NCBI RefSeq assembly: GCF_000961885.1
Contig: NZ_JZKH01000114.1
Location: 1 to 20,700 of the forward strand
Source of the DNA: Streptomyces rubellomurinus
GTDB taxonomy: Bacteria; Actinomycetota; Actinomycetes; Streptomycetales; Streptomycetaceae
Length of the DNA: 20,700 nucleotides
Reading direction: 5' to 3'
Numbering within the stretch: position 1 is the stretch's first letter; every line of letters starts with the position of its first letter. This document shows, one piece after another, positions 14,018-20,700 of the stretch. The translations under genes were made by a program, and so were the position numbers. Below the pieces are notes generated by a model. That model saw only the letters and a list, made by a program, of their open reading frames with translations, had not been told where the DNA came from and made no database searches.

Positions 14018-14048
14018 CCGGCCCGGGCCCCGGCGTGACCCGGGCCGG
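14018..14048 (+). terminator. Hairpin after the nuclease gene
   Basis: A perfect 10-bp G+C stem (CCGGCCCGGG against CCCGGGCCGG) with an 11-base loop, without a T-run, lies between the nuclease and the peptidase. It also lies very near the peptidase start, so it may attenuate that gene. Confidence 0.45.
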
Positions 14049-14070
14049 GCCCGGATGGTATCCGTGAGCG

Positions 14071-15636
14071 GTGGACTCGAAGATCCAACGGCTCTCCCGC
14101 CGCCGCGCGCTGCCCGCCCTGGCCGCCGTGCTCGCCGTCGCGCTGCCCGCCGGCTGCACCGGCGCGCCCGCCCCCGGCGGCCCGGCCACCCGCCCGCCGC
14201 TGTCCGAACGGGCCCCCGCCGGCACCGACCCGGCGCTGCGCGCGCTCTACGACCAGCGGATCGACTGGCAGCCCTGCGCCGACCAGGGCGACGGCGACGG
14301 ACCCGTCCAGTGCGCCACCCTCAAGGTCCCGCTCGACTACGCAGCCCCCGGCGGCGCGACCCTCGACGTCGCCGTCGCCCGGGTGCCCGCCGCCGACCCC
14401 GGCCGGCGCCTCGGCTCCCTGGTGCTCAACCCCGGCGGGCCCGGCAACTCCGGCACCGCGATGGTCCAGTGGGGCTGGAAGAACTACCAGGGCCCGCTGC
14501 ACGACCACTACGACCTGGTCGGCTTCGACCCGCGCGGCGCCGGCCGCACCGCCGGCGTCCACTGCCTCGACGACCGCACCCGCGACGAGTACACCTCCAC
14601 CGACGACCCCGGCTACGACCACGGCCGCGTGCTCGCCGACGCCTGCCGGGCCAAGGCCGCCGACCTGCTCCCGCACCTCGGCACCCGCGACAGCGCCCGG
14701 GACATGGACGTGCTGCGCGGCGCCCTCGGCGAGACCAGGCTCGACTTCCTCGGCCTGTCCTACGGCACCTACCTCGGCGCCCTCTACGCCGAGGAGTTCC
14801 CCGGGCGCACCGGCCGGCTCGTCCTCGACGGCGCCGTCGAGCGCAGCACCGACCTGATGCACCTCAACGGCGAACAGGCCGCCGCCACCGAGGCCGAGTT
14901 CACCGCCTTCGCCGCCGACTGCGCCGCCACCGACGACACCTGCCCGCTCGGCACCGACCCGGCCGCCGCCCCGCGCCGGTTCGCCGACTTCCTCGACGGC
15001 CTGCGGGACCACCCGCTGCACGGCGAGGACGGCCGCACCCTCACCGCCGCCCTCGGCTGGGCCGGCGTCCTGGGCGTCCTCTACGACGGCCGCCGGTCCT
15101 TCGACCGGCTGCGCGAGGCGGTCGAACCGGCCGTCGCCCGCGGCGACGCGGACGGACTGCTCCGCCTCGCCGACGCCGCCAACGGCCGTGACCAGGACGG
15201 CCGTTACGACACCACCGCGGACGCCTTCGCGGCCATCCACTGCGCCGACGCCCCGCTCGCGCCCACCGACGCCGACCTGCGCGCCGCGCTCGCCGACCTC
15301 GCCGTCCGGGCCCCGCTGACCAGCCGGCACGACACCCGGATCACCCTGCTCGACCCGGACTGCCGGGCCTGGCCGTTCCGTTCGCCGGAGAAGCCGCACA
15401 CCGTGAAGGCGGCCGGCAGCGCCCCGATCCTGGTCGTCGGATCCACCGGCGACCCGGTCACCCCCTACCTGTGGGCGCAGCGGATGGCCGCCGGGTTCGC
15501 GCACGGCGTGCTGCTCACCCGGGAGGGCGACGGGCACACCGCGTACGACAAGAGCGGGTGCGTGCGGGACGCCGTCGCCGCGTTCCTGGTGGACGGGCGG
15601 ATGCCGGAGGCCGGGACGTACTGTCCGACCGACTGA
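14071..15636 (+). CDS. Tripeptidyl-aminopeptidase-like S33 lipoprotein
   Basis: The 521-residue protein is an alpha/beta hydrolase of the streptomycete tripeptidyl aminopeptidase/SlpD-SlpE group, which removes short peptides from protein N-termini outside the cell. It starts with a basic tip, a hydrophobic helix and the lipobox LPAGC (Cys29), so it should be a membrane-anchored lipoprotein; RRRALPAL may even suggest Tat export. The catalytic residues are Ser230 (GLSYGTYLG), Asp461 (GSTGDPVTP) and His489 (EGDGHTAYDKSGC). VLNPGGPGNSG gives the oxyanion region, and the TAP-like C-terminal domain ends in Cys-rich EAGTYCPTD. The GTG start has only a weak ribosome site. It is rightward, downstream of the nuclease, and both are extracellular degradative enzymes. 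An inverted repeat before it may control it. Confidence 0.9.
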   Translation: MDSKIQRLSRRRALPALAAVLAVALPAGCTGAPAPGGPATRPPLSERAPAGTDPALRALYDQRIDWQPCADQGDGDGPVQCATLKVPLDYAAPGGATLDVAVARVPAADPGRRLGSLVLNPGGPGNSGTAMVQWGWKNYQGPLHDHYDLVGFDPRGAGRTAGVHCLDDRTRDEYTSTDDPGYDHGRVLADACRAKAADLLPHLGTRDSARDMDVLRGALGETRLDFLGLSYGTYLGALYAEEFPGRTGRLVLDGAVERSTDLMHLNGEQAAATEAEFTAFAADCAATDDTCPLGTDPAAAPRRFADFLDGLRDHPLHGEDGRTLTAALGWAGVLGVLYDGRRSFDRLREAVEPAVARGDADGLLRLADAANGRDQDGRYDTTADAFAAIHCADAPLAPTDADLRAALADLAVRAPLTSRHDTRITLLDPDCRAWPFRSPEKPHTVKAAGSAPILVVGSTGDPVTPYLWAQRMAAGFAHGVLLTREGDGHTAYDKSGCVRDAVAAFLVDGRMPEAGTYCPTD

Positions 15637-15666
15637 CCGACCGACTGACCGACCGAGCGACTGACC
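15627..15666 (+). repeat. Tandem repeat covering the peptidase stop codon
   Basis: Two exact copies of GACCGACTGACC (15627-15638, 15639-15650) and a degenerate third continue from the last two codons through the stop. Every unit carries CTGACC, so a TGA recurs in the array. Confidence 0.75.
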
Positions 15667-15682
15667 GGCCGGCACAGCGCGC

Positions 15683-15722
15683 GGAGGGGGCGCGCCGCGA
15701 GGGATCGCGGTGCGCCCCCTCC
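15683..15722. terminator. Strong bidirectional terminator between convergent genes
   Basis: An 18-bp stem with one G-T wobble (15683-15700 against 15705-15722) is closed by the four-base loop GGGA, which fits the stable GNRA tetraloop. It lies between the converging peptidase and glycosyltransferase genes and can serve both. There is no long T-run on either side. Confidence 0.85.
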
Positions 15723-15744
15723 GTCATCGGGGGACGGAATGTGG

Positions 15745-18195
15745 TCAGGAGGTGGGGGCGGTCAGGTCGTAGAAGGTGGCGGTGCCGACCGTGCGCTTGG
15801 TGAAGTGGGCGGTCACCCAGGCCTCGATCTGGCCGCTCTCGTTCGACTGCGCCTCGTCGGTGCCCTCGCCGGATCCGCCGCCGAAGCCGCGGTGCGAGCC
15901 GCCGGCGATGAACCAGTGCACCTTGTTCTGCTGGACGTACTTCTGGAAGTCGGCCAGGCTCAGCGACGGGTCGGTGCCGTTGAAGCCGCCGAGGGCCATC
16001 ACCGGCTTGCCGGTGGCGAGTTGGTAGCTGGCGGCGTTCTGCGAGCCGACCGTCGCGGCGGCCCAGGTGTAGTGGTCGGCGTCCTGGGCGAGCAGGTCGG
16101 CCGCCTCGGGGCTCACCTTGGTGCCGCCGAGCAGGCCGCCCATGCCGCCGGGGCCGCCCATGCCGCCGGGGGCGCCGGGGAAGCCGCCTTCGCCGAAGGG
16201 GGCGGGGGCGGTGCCGTTGGTGCCGCCCGTGCCGTTGGCGCCGTCCGCGCCGCGCTCGTGGCGGCCGTTCGCCTTGCCGTTGCCGTTGGGCGAGCCGTTG
16301 CCGTTGCCGAAGCCGGGGTTGGCGCCCGCGCCCGGGAAGCCGGGGAACCCGCCGGGGAAGCCCCCGCCGTTGCGCCCCTGGGAGGCGTGTCCGCCGCCCT
16401 GACCCCCCTGACCGCCCTGGCCGCCCGGCCCGCCGGGGAAGCCCCAGGCGCCCGCGCCGCCCTTGCCGCCCTTGCGCCCGCCGCCGGGCCCGAACGCGCC
16501 CTTGACGGACGGTCCGGCGGTCACGATCGAGCCGTTGTGCGGCGTGTTCACGGTGTCCACCGCGTACGCGGCCGGCCCGCCGAACGCCGCCGCCAGGCCC
16601 AGCAGGCCCGCCACCGAGGCGATCCGCGCGCCCGTCCGGCCGGAGGTCCGACCGGCCGCCTGCCCGCCGACCAGCGCGGCGGCCGACGCCAGCCCGCCGA
16701 ACAGCACCGCCCAGCGCAGCCACGGCAGGAAGTCGGCGCTGCGCCCGAGCAGCACGAACGCCCAGACCGCCGTCACCGCGAGCACGCCCGCCAGCAGCAG
16801 CGCGTACGGCAGCCGGTGCCGCGCCCGCCACAGCCCGTCCACGCCCATGCCGACCAGCGCGGCCACGGCCGGGGCCAGCGCCACGGTGTAGTACTGGTGG
16901 AAGATCCCCGACATGAAGCTGAAGACCAGCGCGGTGGAGAGCAGCCAGCCGCCCCAGACCAGGAAGGCCGCGCGGGCGGTGTCCGGCCTGGCGTGCCGGC
17001 GGGTCGCCCAGAGGCCGACCACCAGCAGGATCAGCGCGGCCGGGAGCAGCCAGGCGATCTGACCGCCGATGTCGGAGCCGAACAGCCGGGTGAGGCCGGT
17101 CTGGCCCCAGCCGCGGCCGCCGCGCGCCAGGCCGGCCGGCAGGTCGACCCCGGCCGGCAGGTGCGCGGCGCCGCCGCCGACGCTGCCGCGCTCGTTGCCG
17201 TCCACCCGGCCGAGGCCGTTGTAGCCGAAGGTGAGCGAGAGGAAGCTGTCGTCCTGCGAGCCGCCCACGTACGGGCGGGCCGAGGCGGGCAGCAGCTCGA
17301 CGACGGCCACCCACCAGCCGCCCGAGACGAGCAGGGCCGCGCCCGCGAGCAGCGTCTGGCGCACCCGCCGCCAGAAGCCGGTCGGGGCCACCGCCAGGTA
17401 GACGGCGGCGAAGGCGGGCAGGATCAGGAAGGCCGCGAGCGTCTTGGTGAGGAAGGCGAAGCCGAACATCGCGCCGGTGAACAGCAGCCAGCGGGTGCCG
17501 GCCGTCTCGATCGCCCGCACCAGCCCGTACGCGGACAGGGTGAGCAGCAGCACCAGCAGCGCGTCCGGGTTGTTGAAGCGGAACATCAGCGCCGCCACCG
17601 GGGTCAGCGCGAACGCGGCCCCGGCCAGCAGGCCGCCGAGCGGGGAGAAGCGGCGGCGCACCGTCGCGTACAGCACGCCGACGGTGGCGGCGCCCATCAG
17701 CGCCTGCGGGGCGAGGATCGACCAGGAGGAGAGGCCGAACATCCGCACCGACAGGGCCATCGGCCACAGCGAGGCCGGCGGCTTGTCGACGGTGATGAAG
17801 TTCGCGGCGTCGGAGGAGCCGAAGAAGAAGGCCTTCCAGCTCTGGCTGCCGGCCTGCACGGCCGCCGAGTAGAAGGCGTTGGCCCAGCCGGAGGCGCTCA
17901 GGCCCCACAGGTAGAGGACGGCGGTGGCGGCCATCAGCGCCAGCAGGGCCGGGCGCACCCAGCGCGGGTCGTCGGCGCGGCCCCGCCAGGCGCGGGCGGG
18001 CAGGGTGCGCAGCCGCTCGGACCAGGAACCGATCCCCTTCGGTCCGGCGGGCGGCAGGGGCTGCTCGGGGAAGAGCGGGGCCGGGCGCCCGTCGAACCGA
18101 AGGGGGCCACCCGGCTGCGGCGCCTGCGGCGGCGGGTAGTGCGCGGTCTCGGGCCACGGTTCGCCGGCCGGAGGGGAGTAGCTGCTCGTGGTCAT
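15745..18195 (-). CDS. YkcA/B-like membrane glycosyltransferase (ArnT/PMT type)
   Basis: The 816-residue protein belongs to the polyprenyl-phosphate-dependent GT-C membrane glycosyltransferases (PMT_2, YkcB/YycA group). Residues 1-78 are a Pro-rich cytoplasmic head. About 81-545 hold roughly ten to twelve membrane helices. NFITVDKPPASLWP (Asp137 is the likely catalytic acid) and FRFNNPDALLVLLL are family hallmarks. After GGPAAYAVDTVNTPHNGSIVTAGP comes a Gly/Asn-rich linker (about 562-693) and then the soluble C-terminal domain (DHYTWAAATVGSQNAASYQLATGKPVMALGGFNGTDP... VHWFIAGG). The enzyme should add a sugar from a lipid carrier to a wall polymer or protein outside the membrane; donor and acceptor are unknown. 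The start ATG has a poor ribosome site. It follows the esterase-fold gene with an 84-bp gap that contains TGTGAG repeats, so it probably has its own promoter. Confidence 0.92.
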   Translation of the reverse strand: MTTSSYSPPAGEPWPETAHYPPPQAPQPGGPLRFDGRPAPLFPEQPLPPAGPKGIGSWSERLRTLPARAWRGRADDPRWVRPALLALMAATAVLYLWGLSASGWANAFYSAAVQAGSQSWKAFFFGSSDAANFITVDKPPASLWPMALSVRMFGLSSWSILAPQALMGAATVGVLYATVRRRFSPLGGLLAGAAFALTPVAALMFRFNNPDALLVLLLTLSAYGLVRAIETAGTRWLLFTGAMFGFAFLTKTLAAFLILPAFAAVYLAVAPTGFWRRVRQTLLAGAALLVSGGWWVAVVELLPASARPYVGGSQDDSFLSLTFGYNGLGRVDGNERGSVGGGAAHLPAGVDLPAGLARGGRGWGQTGLTRLFGSDIGGQIAWLLPAALILLVVGLWATRRHARPDTARAAFLVWGGWLLSTALVFSFMSGIFHQYYTVALAPAVAALVGMGVDGLWRARHRLPYALLLAGVLAVTAVWAFVLLGRSADFLPWLRWAVLFGGLASAAALVGGQAAGRTSGRTGARIASVAGLLGLAAAFGGPAAYAVDTVNTPHNGSIVTAGPSVKGAFGPGGGRKGGKGGAGAWGFPGGPGGQGGQGGQGGGHASQGRNGGGFPGGFPGFPGAGANPGFGNGNGSPNGNGKANGRHERGADGANGTGGTNGTAPAPFGEGGFPGAPGGMGGPGGMGGLLGGTKVSPEAADLLAQDADHYTWAAATVGSQNAASYQLATGKPVMALGGFNGTDPSLSLADFQKYVQQNKVHWFIAGGSHRGFGGGSGEGTDEAQSNESGQIEAWVTAHFTKRTVGTATFYDLTAPTS

Positions 18196-18228
18196 GCGCC
18201 ATACGGTGCGTGGCGCGGCTGAGAGAAG

Positions 18229-18257
18229 TGTGAGACGACGCTGTGAGCCGGGTGTGA
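18229..18257. promoter_or_regulatory. TGTGAG direct repeats upstream of the glycosyltransferase
   Basis: TGTGAG at 18229-18234 and 18242-18247 and TGTGAT at 18252-18257 (seen as CTCACA on the gene strand) lie 34-62 bp before the start, in the promoter position. Tandem repeats spaced 10-13 bp suit OmpR-type response regulators; which one cannot be said. Confidence 0.4.
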
Positions 18258-18279
18258 TCTGCGCGGCCGGACGGGTGAT

Positions 18280-19404
18280 CTACGCGGCGGCGGGGGGCAT
18301 GGTGAGGTGTTTGCCCAGCCACTCCAGGGCCGGGGGGATCTCCCGGGTCCAGGTGTGGAAGTTGTGGCCGGCGGTGTCCAGGGTGATGGTGGACATCTTG
18401 GTGGGGGCCTTGAAGGCGCCGACCATGGCCTGGGTCTCGTCGTAGTTGTTCTCGTCGTTCGCGGTGGTGAGCAGCAGGGAGACGGGCGCGGGCGGCTGGT
18501 TCTTGAGCCGCCACAGCAGGTCGTTCTCCTGCTTGAGCTTGTTGTCGCCGCCGAACAGGTCGCCGGTGGTCGGGTCGTGGGCGGCGCTGTAGTAGCCGGA
18601 GAGCGCGACCGCGGCCCGGTAGGAGTCGGGCTTGCGCAGCGCGAACTTGAGCGCGCAGTAGCCGCCGGTGGAGTTGCCGATGACGGCCCGGTTGGCCGGG
18701 TCGGTGCCGATCCGGTAGGTGGTGGCGAGGGCCTTGGGCAGGTCGGTGGTGAAGAAGGTCTCGACCTGGGGGCCGTTCGGGACGTCGACGCACTCGGTGT
18801 CGCGGTTGTCGACGAGGGTGGGGCGGGTCATCACCAGGATGGTCGGCGGCAGCTTCTTCTGCTCGATCGCGGCGAGCGTGGAGGCCGGGTACTGCATGAG
18901 CGAGATCAGCTTCTCCGGGGTGCCCGGGTAGCCGGTGAGCACCAGGGCCATCGGGAAGCGCTGCTTGGCGAAGTCCGGCTGGAAGTACTGCGGGGGGAGG
19001 TAGACGTAGGCCTCGCTGCTCAGGCCGCTGCCGGCTCCTTTGACGTCGACCTTCTGGATCAGCCCGGAGCGCTCCGGGTCCGAGCCCTGCGCCGAGTAGA
19101 ACTTCTGCTCGCTGGTGACGGCGACGCCGGAGGCGTTGGGCTGGTGGTCGACGACCGTGCCGAGCCCGCCGCTGGTGCCGAGCAGGTCGGTCCAGGAGCT
19201 GTAGAAGCCGAAGTAGCTGTTGGCGATCAGGCCCATCGCGGCCAGCACCGTCACCTGGGTGGCGAGGAAGGTGCCGATCCGGCCCAGCCAGGACTTCCAG
19301 CCCTTGCCGCCGAAGCGGGGCCACAGCCACATGGTGGCGGCGAAGACGGCCACCGCGAGGACCGAGGTGATGATCTGGAGGGGGAGTCCGGTGAGACTGA
19401 GCAC
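18280..19404 (-). CDS. Membrane-anchored esterase-fold protein (Ag85/esterase D type)
   Basis: The 374-residue protein has two N-terminal hydrophobic segments (about 8-28 and 43-63) followed by a large domain of the esterase/Antigen 85 alpha/beta-hydrolase type. The nucleophile is Ser245 in VIGNSTGGYCALK, the acid is probably Glu318 in TTANDENNYDE, and the base is His347 or His350 in TAGHNFHTW. YVYLPPQYF, LTGYPGTPEKL and ALSGYY are typical of the family. The catalytic part probably faces outside. Streptomycetes lack mycolic acids, so mycolyl transfer is unlikely; a wall or lipid esterase is more probable. The start GTG has no near ribosome site but stands six bases after a good -10 box, which suggests a leaderless mRNA. 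It precedes the glycosyltransferase, suggesting a shared envelope role. Confidence 0.88.
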   Translation of the reverse strand: MLSLTGLPLQIITSVLAVAVFAATMWLWPRFGGKGWKSWLGRIGTFLATQVTVLAAMGLIANSYFGFYSSWTDLLGTSGGLGTVVDHQPNASGVAVTSEQKFYSAQGSDPERSGLIQKVDVKGAGSGLSSEAYVYLPPQYFQPDFAKQRFPMALVLTGYPGTPEKLISLMQYPASTLAAIEQKKLPPTILVMTRPTLVDNRDTECVDVPNGPQVETFFTTDLPKALATTYRIGTDPANRAVIGNSTGGYCALKFALRKPDSYRAAVALSGYYSAAHDPTTGDLFGGDNKLKQENDLLWRLKNQPPAPVSLLLTTANDENNYDETQAMVGAFKAPTKMSTITLDTAGHNFHTWTREIPPALEWLGKHLTMPPAAA

Positions 19405-19410
19405 GTGCCG

Positions 19411-19416
19411 ATCGTA
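19411..19416 (-). promoter_or_regulatory. -10 box of a probable leaderless promoter for the esterase-fold gene
   Basis: TACGAT on the minus strand ends six bases before the GTG start at 19404. That spacing would put transcription start at or next to the start codon. No -35 box can be recognised at 17-18 bp. Confidence 0.5.
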
Positions 19417-19650
19417 GTTGACCTCCCGGGAAGCCCCCGGACGGCCCCTGGGAGGTGGCCGCTCGGTAGTCGTCCGGTCACGCCCTCGCGCGGGTGTCGA
19501 TCCGCATGCGGACCGTTCCGGGGTGGGCGGGTCCGTCGCGGGGCGGGGGAGGCGGGCACTTCACCGGGCGTGGAGTGTCGCCGGGCCGGGCCGTAACGGG
19601 CATACCGGGACGGGGGGTTGCGGGATCGGGTCACAACAGCGCATCCGTGG

Positions 19651-19660
19651 TGGCCAGTTC
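19651..19660 (+). promoter_or_regulatory. AdpA-consensus site upstream of the secreted protease
   Basis: TGGCCAGTTC fits TGGCSNGWWY at all ten positions, 100 bp before the protease start. AdpA is known to switch on secreted trypsin- and chymotrypsin-type proteases in Streptomyces griseus, so the context supports it. The site lies exactly between two GGTCACAAC repeats. Confidence 0.45.
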
Positions 19661-19728
19661 GGTCACAACGGTTGATTCCTTGTAGTGGGCATGGCACTTT
19701 CGTGCGGCGCGGGCCTCGGCGACCAGCC

Positions 19729-19747
19729 GGGGGACCCGCGATCCCCC
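19729..19747 (+). promoter_or_regulatory. Small hairpin just before the protease ribosome site
   Basis: GGGGGA and TCCCCC (loop of seven bases) end two bases before AAGGAG (19750-19755). It could stabilise the mRNA or affect ribosome access. Confidence 0.4.
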
Positions 19748-19759
19748 ACAAGGAGAGCC

Positions 19760-20700
19760 ATGCTGAAGAGACTTGTCGCGATGGCCGGTGCGGGCGTCGT
19801 CGTCGCGGGCGGCCTGACCTTCGCCGCCACCCCCGCGAACGCCGTCCAGGCGGCCGACCTGACCTCCACCATCGCGCTGGACGACTGCTCGGCCTCGCTG
19901 GTCCGCTACCCCACCTCGGTGGCCGGCGACCGGGCGCTCATGCTCACGAACGGGCACTGCCTGCCGACCATGCCCTCGGCCGGGCAGGTCATCCAGAACC
20001 AGAGCGCCAGCCGCAGCGGCACCCTGCTCGACGGCGCGGGCAACACCCTCGGCACCGTCCAGGCGGACAAGGTGCTGTACGCGACGATGACCGGCACCGA
20101 CGTCACGCTGTACGAGCTCACCGACACCTACGGGTCGATCAGCTCCAAGTACGGCGCCACCGCGCTGACCCTCAGCGACACCCACCCGGTCGACGGCTCG
20201 TCGATGTACATCCCGTCCTCGTACTGGAAGCAGACCTGGAACTGCTCCGTCAACGGCTTCGTGCCCACCCTGCGCGAGGACCAGTGGACCTGGCACGACT
20301 CGCTCCGCTACAGCTCCGGCTGCAACACCACGCACGGCACCTCCGGCTCGCCGATCGTCGACTCCGCCAGCGGGCGGGTCGTCGGCATCAACAACACCGG
20401 CAACGACAACGGCGAGATGTGCACCCTCGACAACCCCTGCGAGGTCGCGGCGGACGGCACCACCACCGCCACCAAGGGCCAGAGCTACGGCGAGGAGACG
20501 TACTGGTTCACCACCTGCCTGGGCCCCGGCAACGTCATCGACCTCAACGTCGCGGGCTGCCTGCTCACCAAGCCGGCCGGCAGCGGCGCCGTCTCGGTGA
20601 GCAACCCGGGCAACCAGTCGACCGCGGTCGGCGGCTCGGTCAACCTGCAGATCAAGGCCTCGGGCGGCACCGCGCCGCTGTCGTACAGCGCGAGCGGCCT
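19760..20700 (+). CDS. Secreted trypsin-like serine protease (S1), C-terminus outside window
   Basis: The 313 residues present open with a clear signal peptide (MLKRLVAMAGAGVVVAGGLTFAATPANA, cleavage after about residue 28). The catalytic domain has His66 (LTNGHCLP), Asp114 (GTDVTLYEL) and Ser195 (HGTSGSPIV), a normal trypsin-type triad; GTSGSP replaces the usual GDSGGP, as in other actinobacterial S1 proteases of this kind. No propeptide is evident. From about residue 280 on, SVSNPGNQSTAVGGSVNLQIKASGGTAPLSYSASGL begins a repeat-type Ig-like domain that runs off the window edge; such domains often bind polymers or surfaces. ATG 19760 follows AAGGAG. The gene diverges from the esterase-fold gene and has AdpA-like control elements, so it may be expressed with development. 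Confidence 0.93.
   Translation, partial: MLKRLVAMAGAGVVVAGGLTFAATPANAVQAADLTSTIALDDCSASLVRYPTSVAGDRALMLTNGHCLPTMPSAGQVIQNQSASRSGTLLDGAGNTLGTVQADKVLYATMTGTDVTLYELTDTYGSISSKYGATALTLSDTHPVDGSSMYIPSSYWKQTWNCSVNGFVPTLREDQWTWHDSLRYSSGCNTTHGTSGSPIVDSASGRVVGINNTGNDNGEMCTLDNPCEVAADGTTTATKGQSYGEETYWFTTCLGPGNVIDLNVAGCLLTKPAGSGAVSVSNPGNQSTAVGGSVNLQIKASGGTAPLSYSASG

Larger units (their letters stand above)
19405..19759. other. 355-bp divergent region between the esterase-fold and protease genes
   Basis: No gene is supported. Left: TACGAT -10 box of the esterase gene. Middle (19440-19620): only G+C-rich sequence, nothing recognisable. Right: two GGTCACAAC repeats (19629-19637, 19661-19669), an AdpA-consensus site between them (19651-19660), the TTGATT (19672-19677), and a small hairpin before the protease ribosome site. 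Confidence 0.6.

Noticed and set aside
18229..18257. CRP-type site based on TGTGA
   Set aside because: There is no TCACA arm at the right distance on the same strand; the units are direct repeats.
15515..19330. A 1271-codon open frame on the minus strand
   Set aside because: It is a shifted frame of the glycosyltransferase and esterase-fold genes, rich in Arg/Pro, with no domain of its own.

Overview
The window has very high G+C, third codon positions that are almost all G or C, GTG and TTG starts and AGGAGG-type ribosome sites. It also carries an IdeR/DmdR1-type iron box, a DUF2637 protein, an anti-sigma-type ATPase beside a SpoIIE-type phosphatase, and secreted proteases. Together these point to a chromosomal segment of Streptomyces, Kitasatospora or a close relative. 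There is no tRNA, rRNA, CRISPR array, transposase or phage gene, so this looks like an ordinary chromosomal region, not an island.

Layout from left to right: (1) Urease genes read leftward: the start of ureC (cut by the window edge) and a fused gamma-beta gene ureAB with an ATGA overlap. A strong palindrome sits in the ureAB upstream region. (2) A rightward signalling pair follows: a small HATPase_c anti-sigma-type ATPase, then a PAS-GAF-PP2C-HATPase phosphatase that ends in a paralogous ATPase domain. (3) A rightward lipase-like alpha/beta hydrolase converges on a leftward DUF2637 membrane protein. (4) More leftward genes: a FhuF-like [2Fe-2S] siderophore-iron reductase under an iron box, a helical-repeat protein with a TTG start, and a double zinc-ribbon protein with an Mrr-like domain that has lost its catalytic lysine. 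(5) Molybdenum-cofactor genes are divergent: a MocA-like nucleotidyltransferase leftward and moaA rightward. (6) Rightward come an N-terminally anchored HNH (DUF1524) nuclease and an S33-family tripeptidyl-aminopeptidase-like lipoprotein, closed by a strong bidirectional terminator. (7) Leftward come an 816-residue YkcA/B-like membrane glycosyltransferase with a long Gly-rich linker and a membrane-anchored Ag85/esterase-fold protein. (8) A rightward secreted trypsin-like protease runs off the right edge; its upstream region has an AdpA-consensus site.

Themes are nitrogen release from urea, stress or developmental signalling by partner switching, iron recovery, Moco synthesis and cell-envelope or extracellular enzymes. 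I found no single new multi-gene system. The most interesting leads are the phosphatase/ATPase pair with near-identical ATP-binding domains, the zinc-ribbon/degenerate-Mrr protein, the operator-like palindromes at ureAB and before the aminopeptidase, and the promoter region of the secreted protease.
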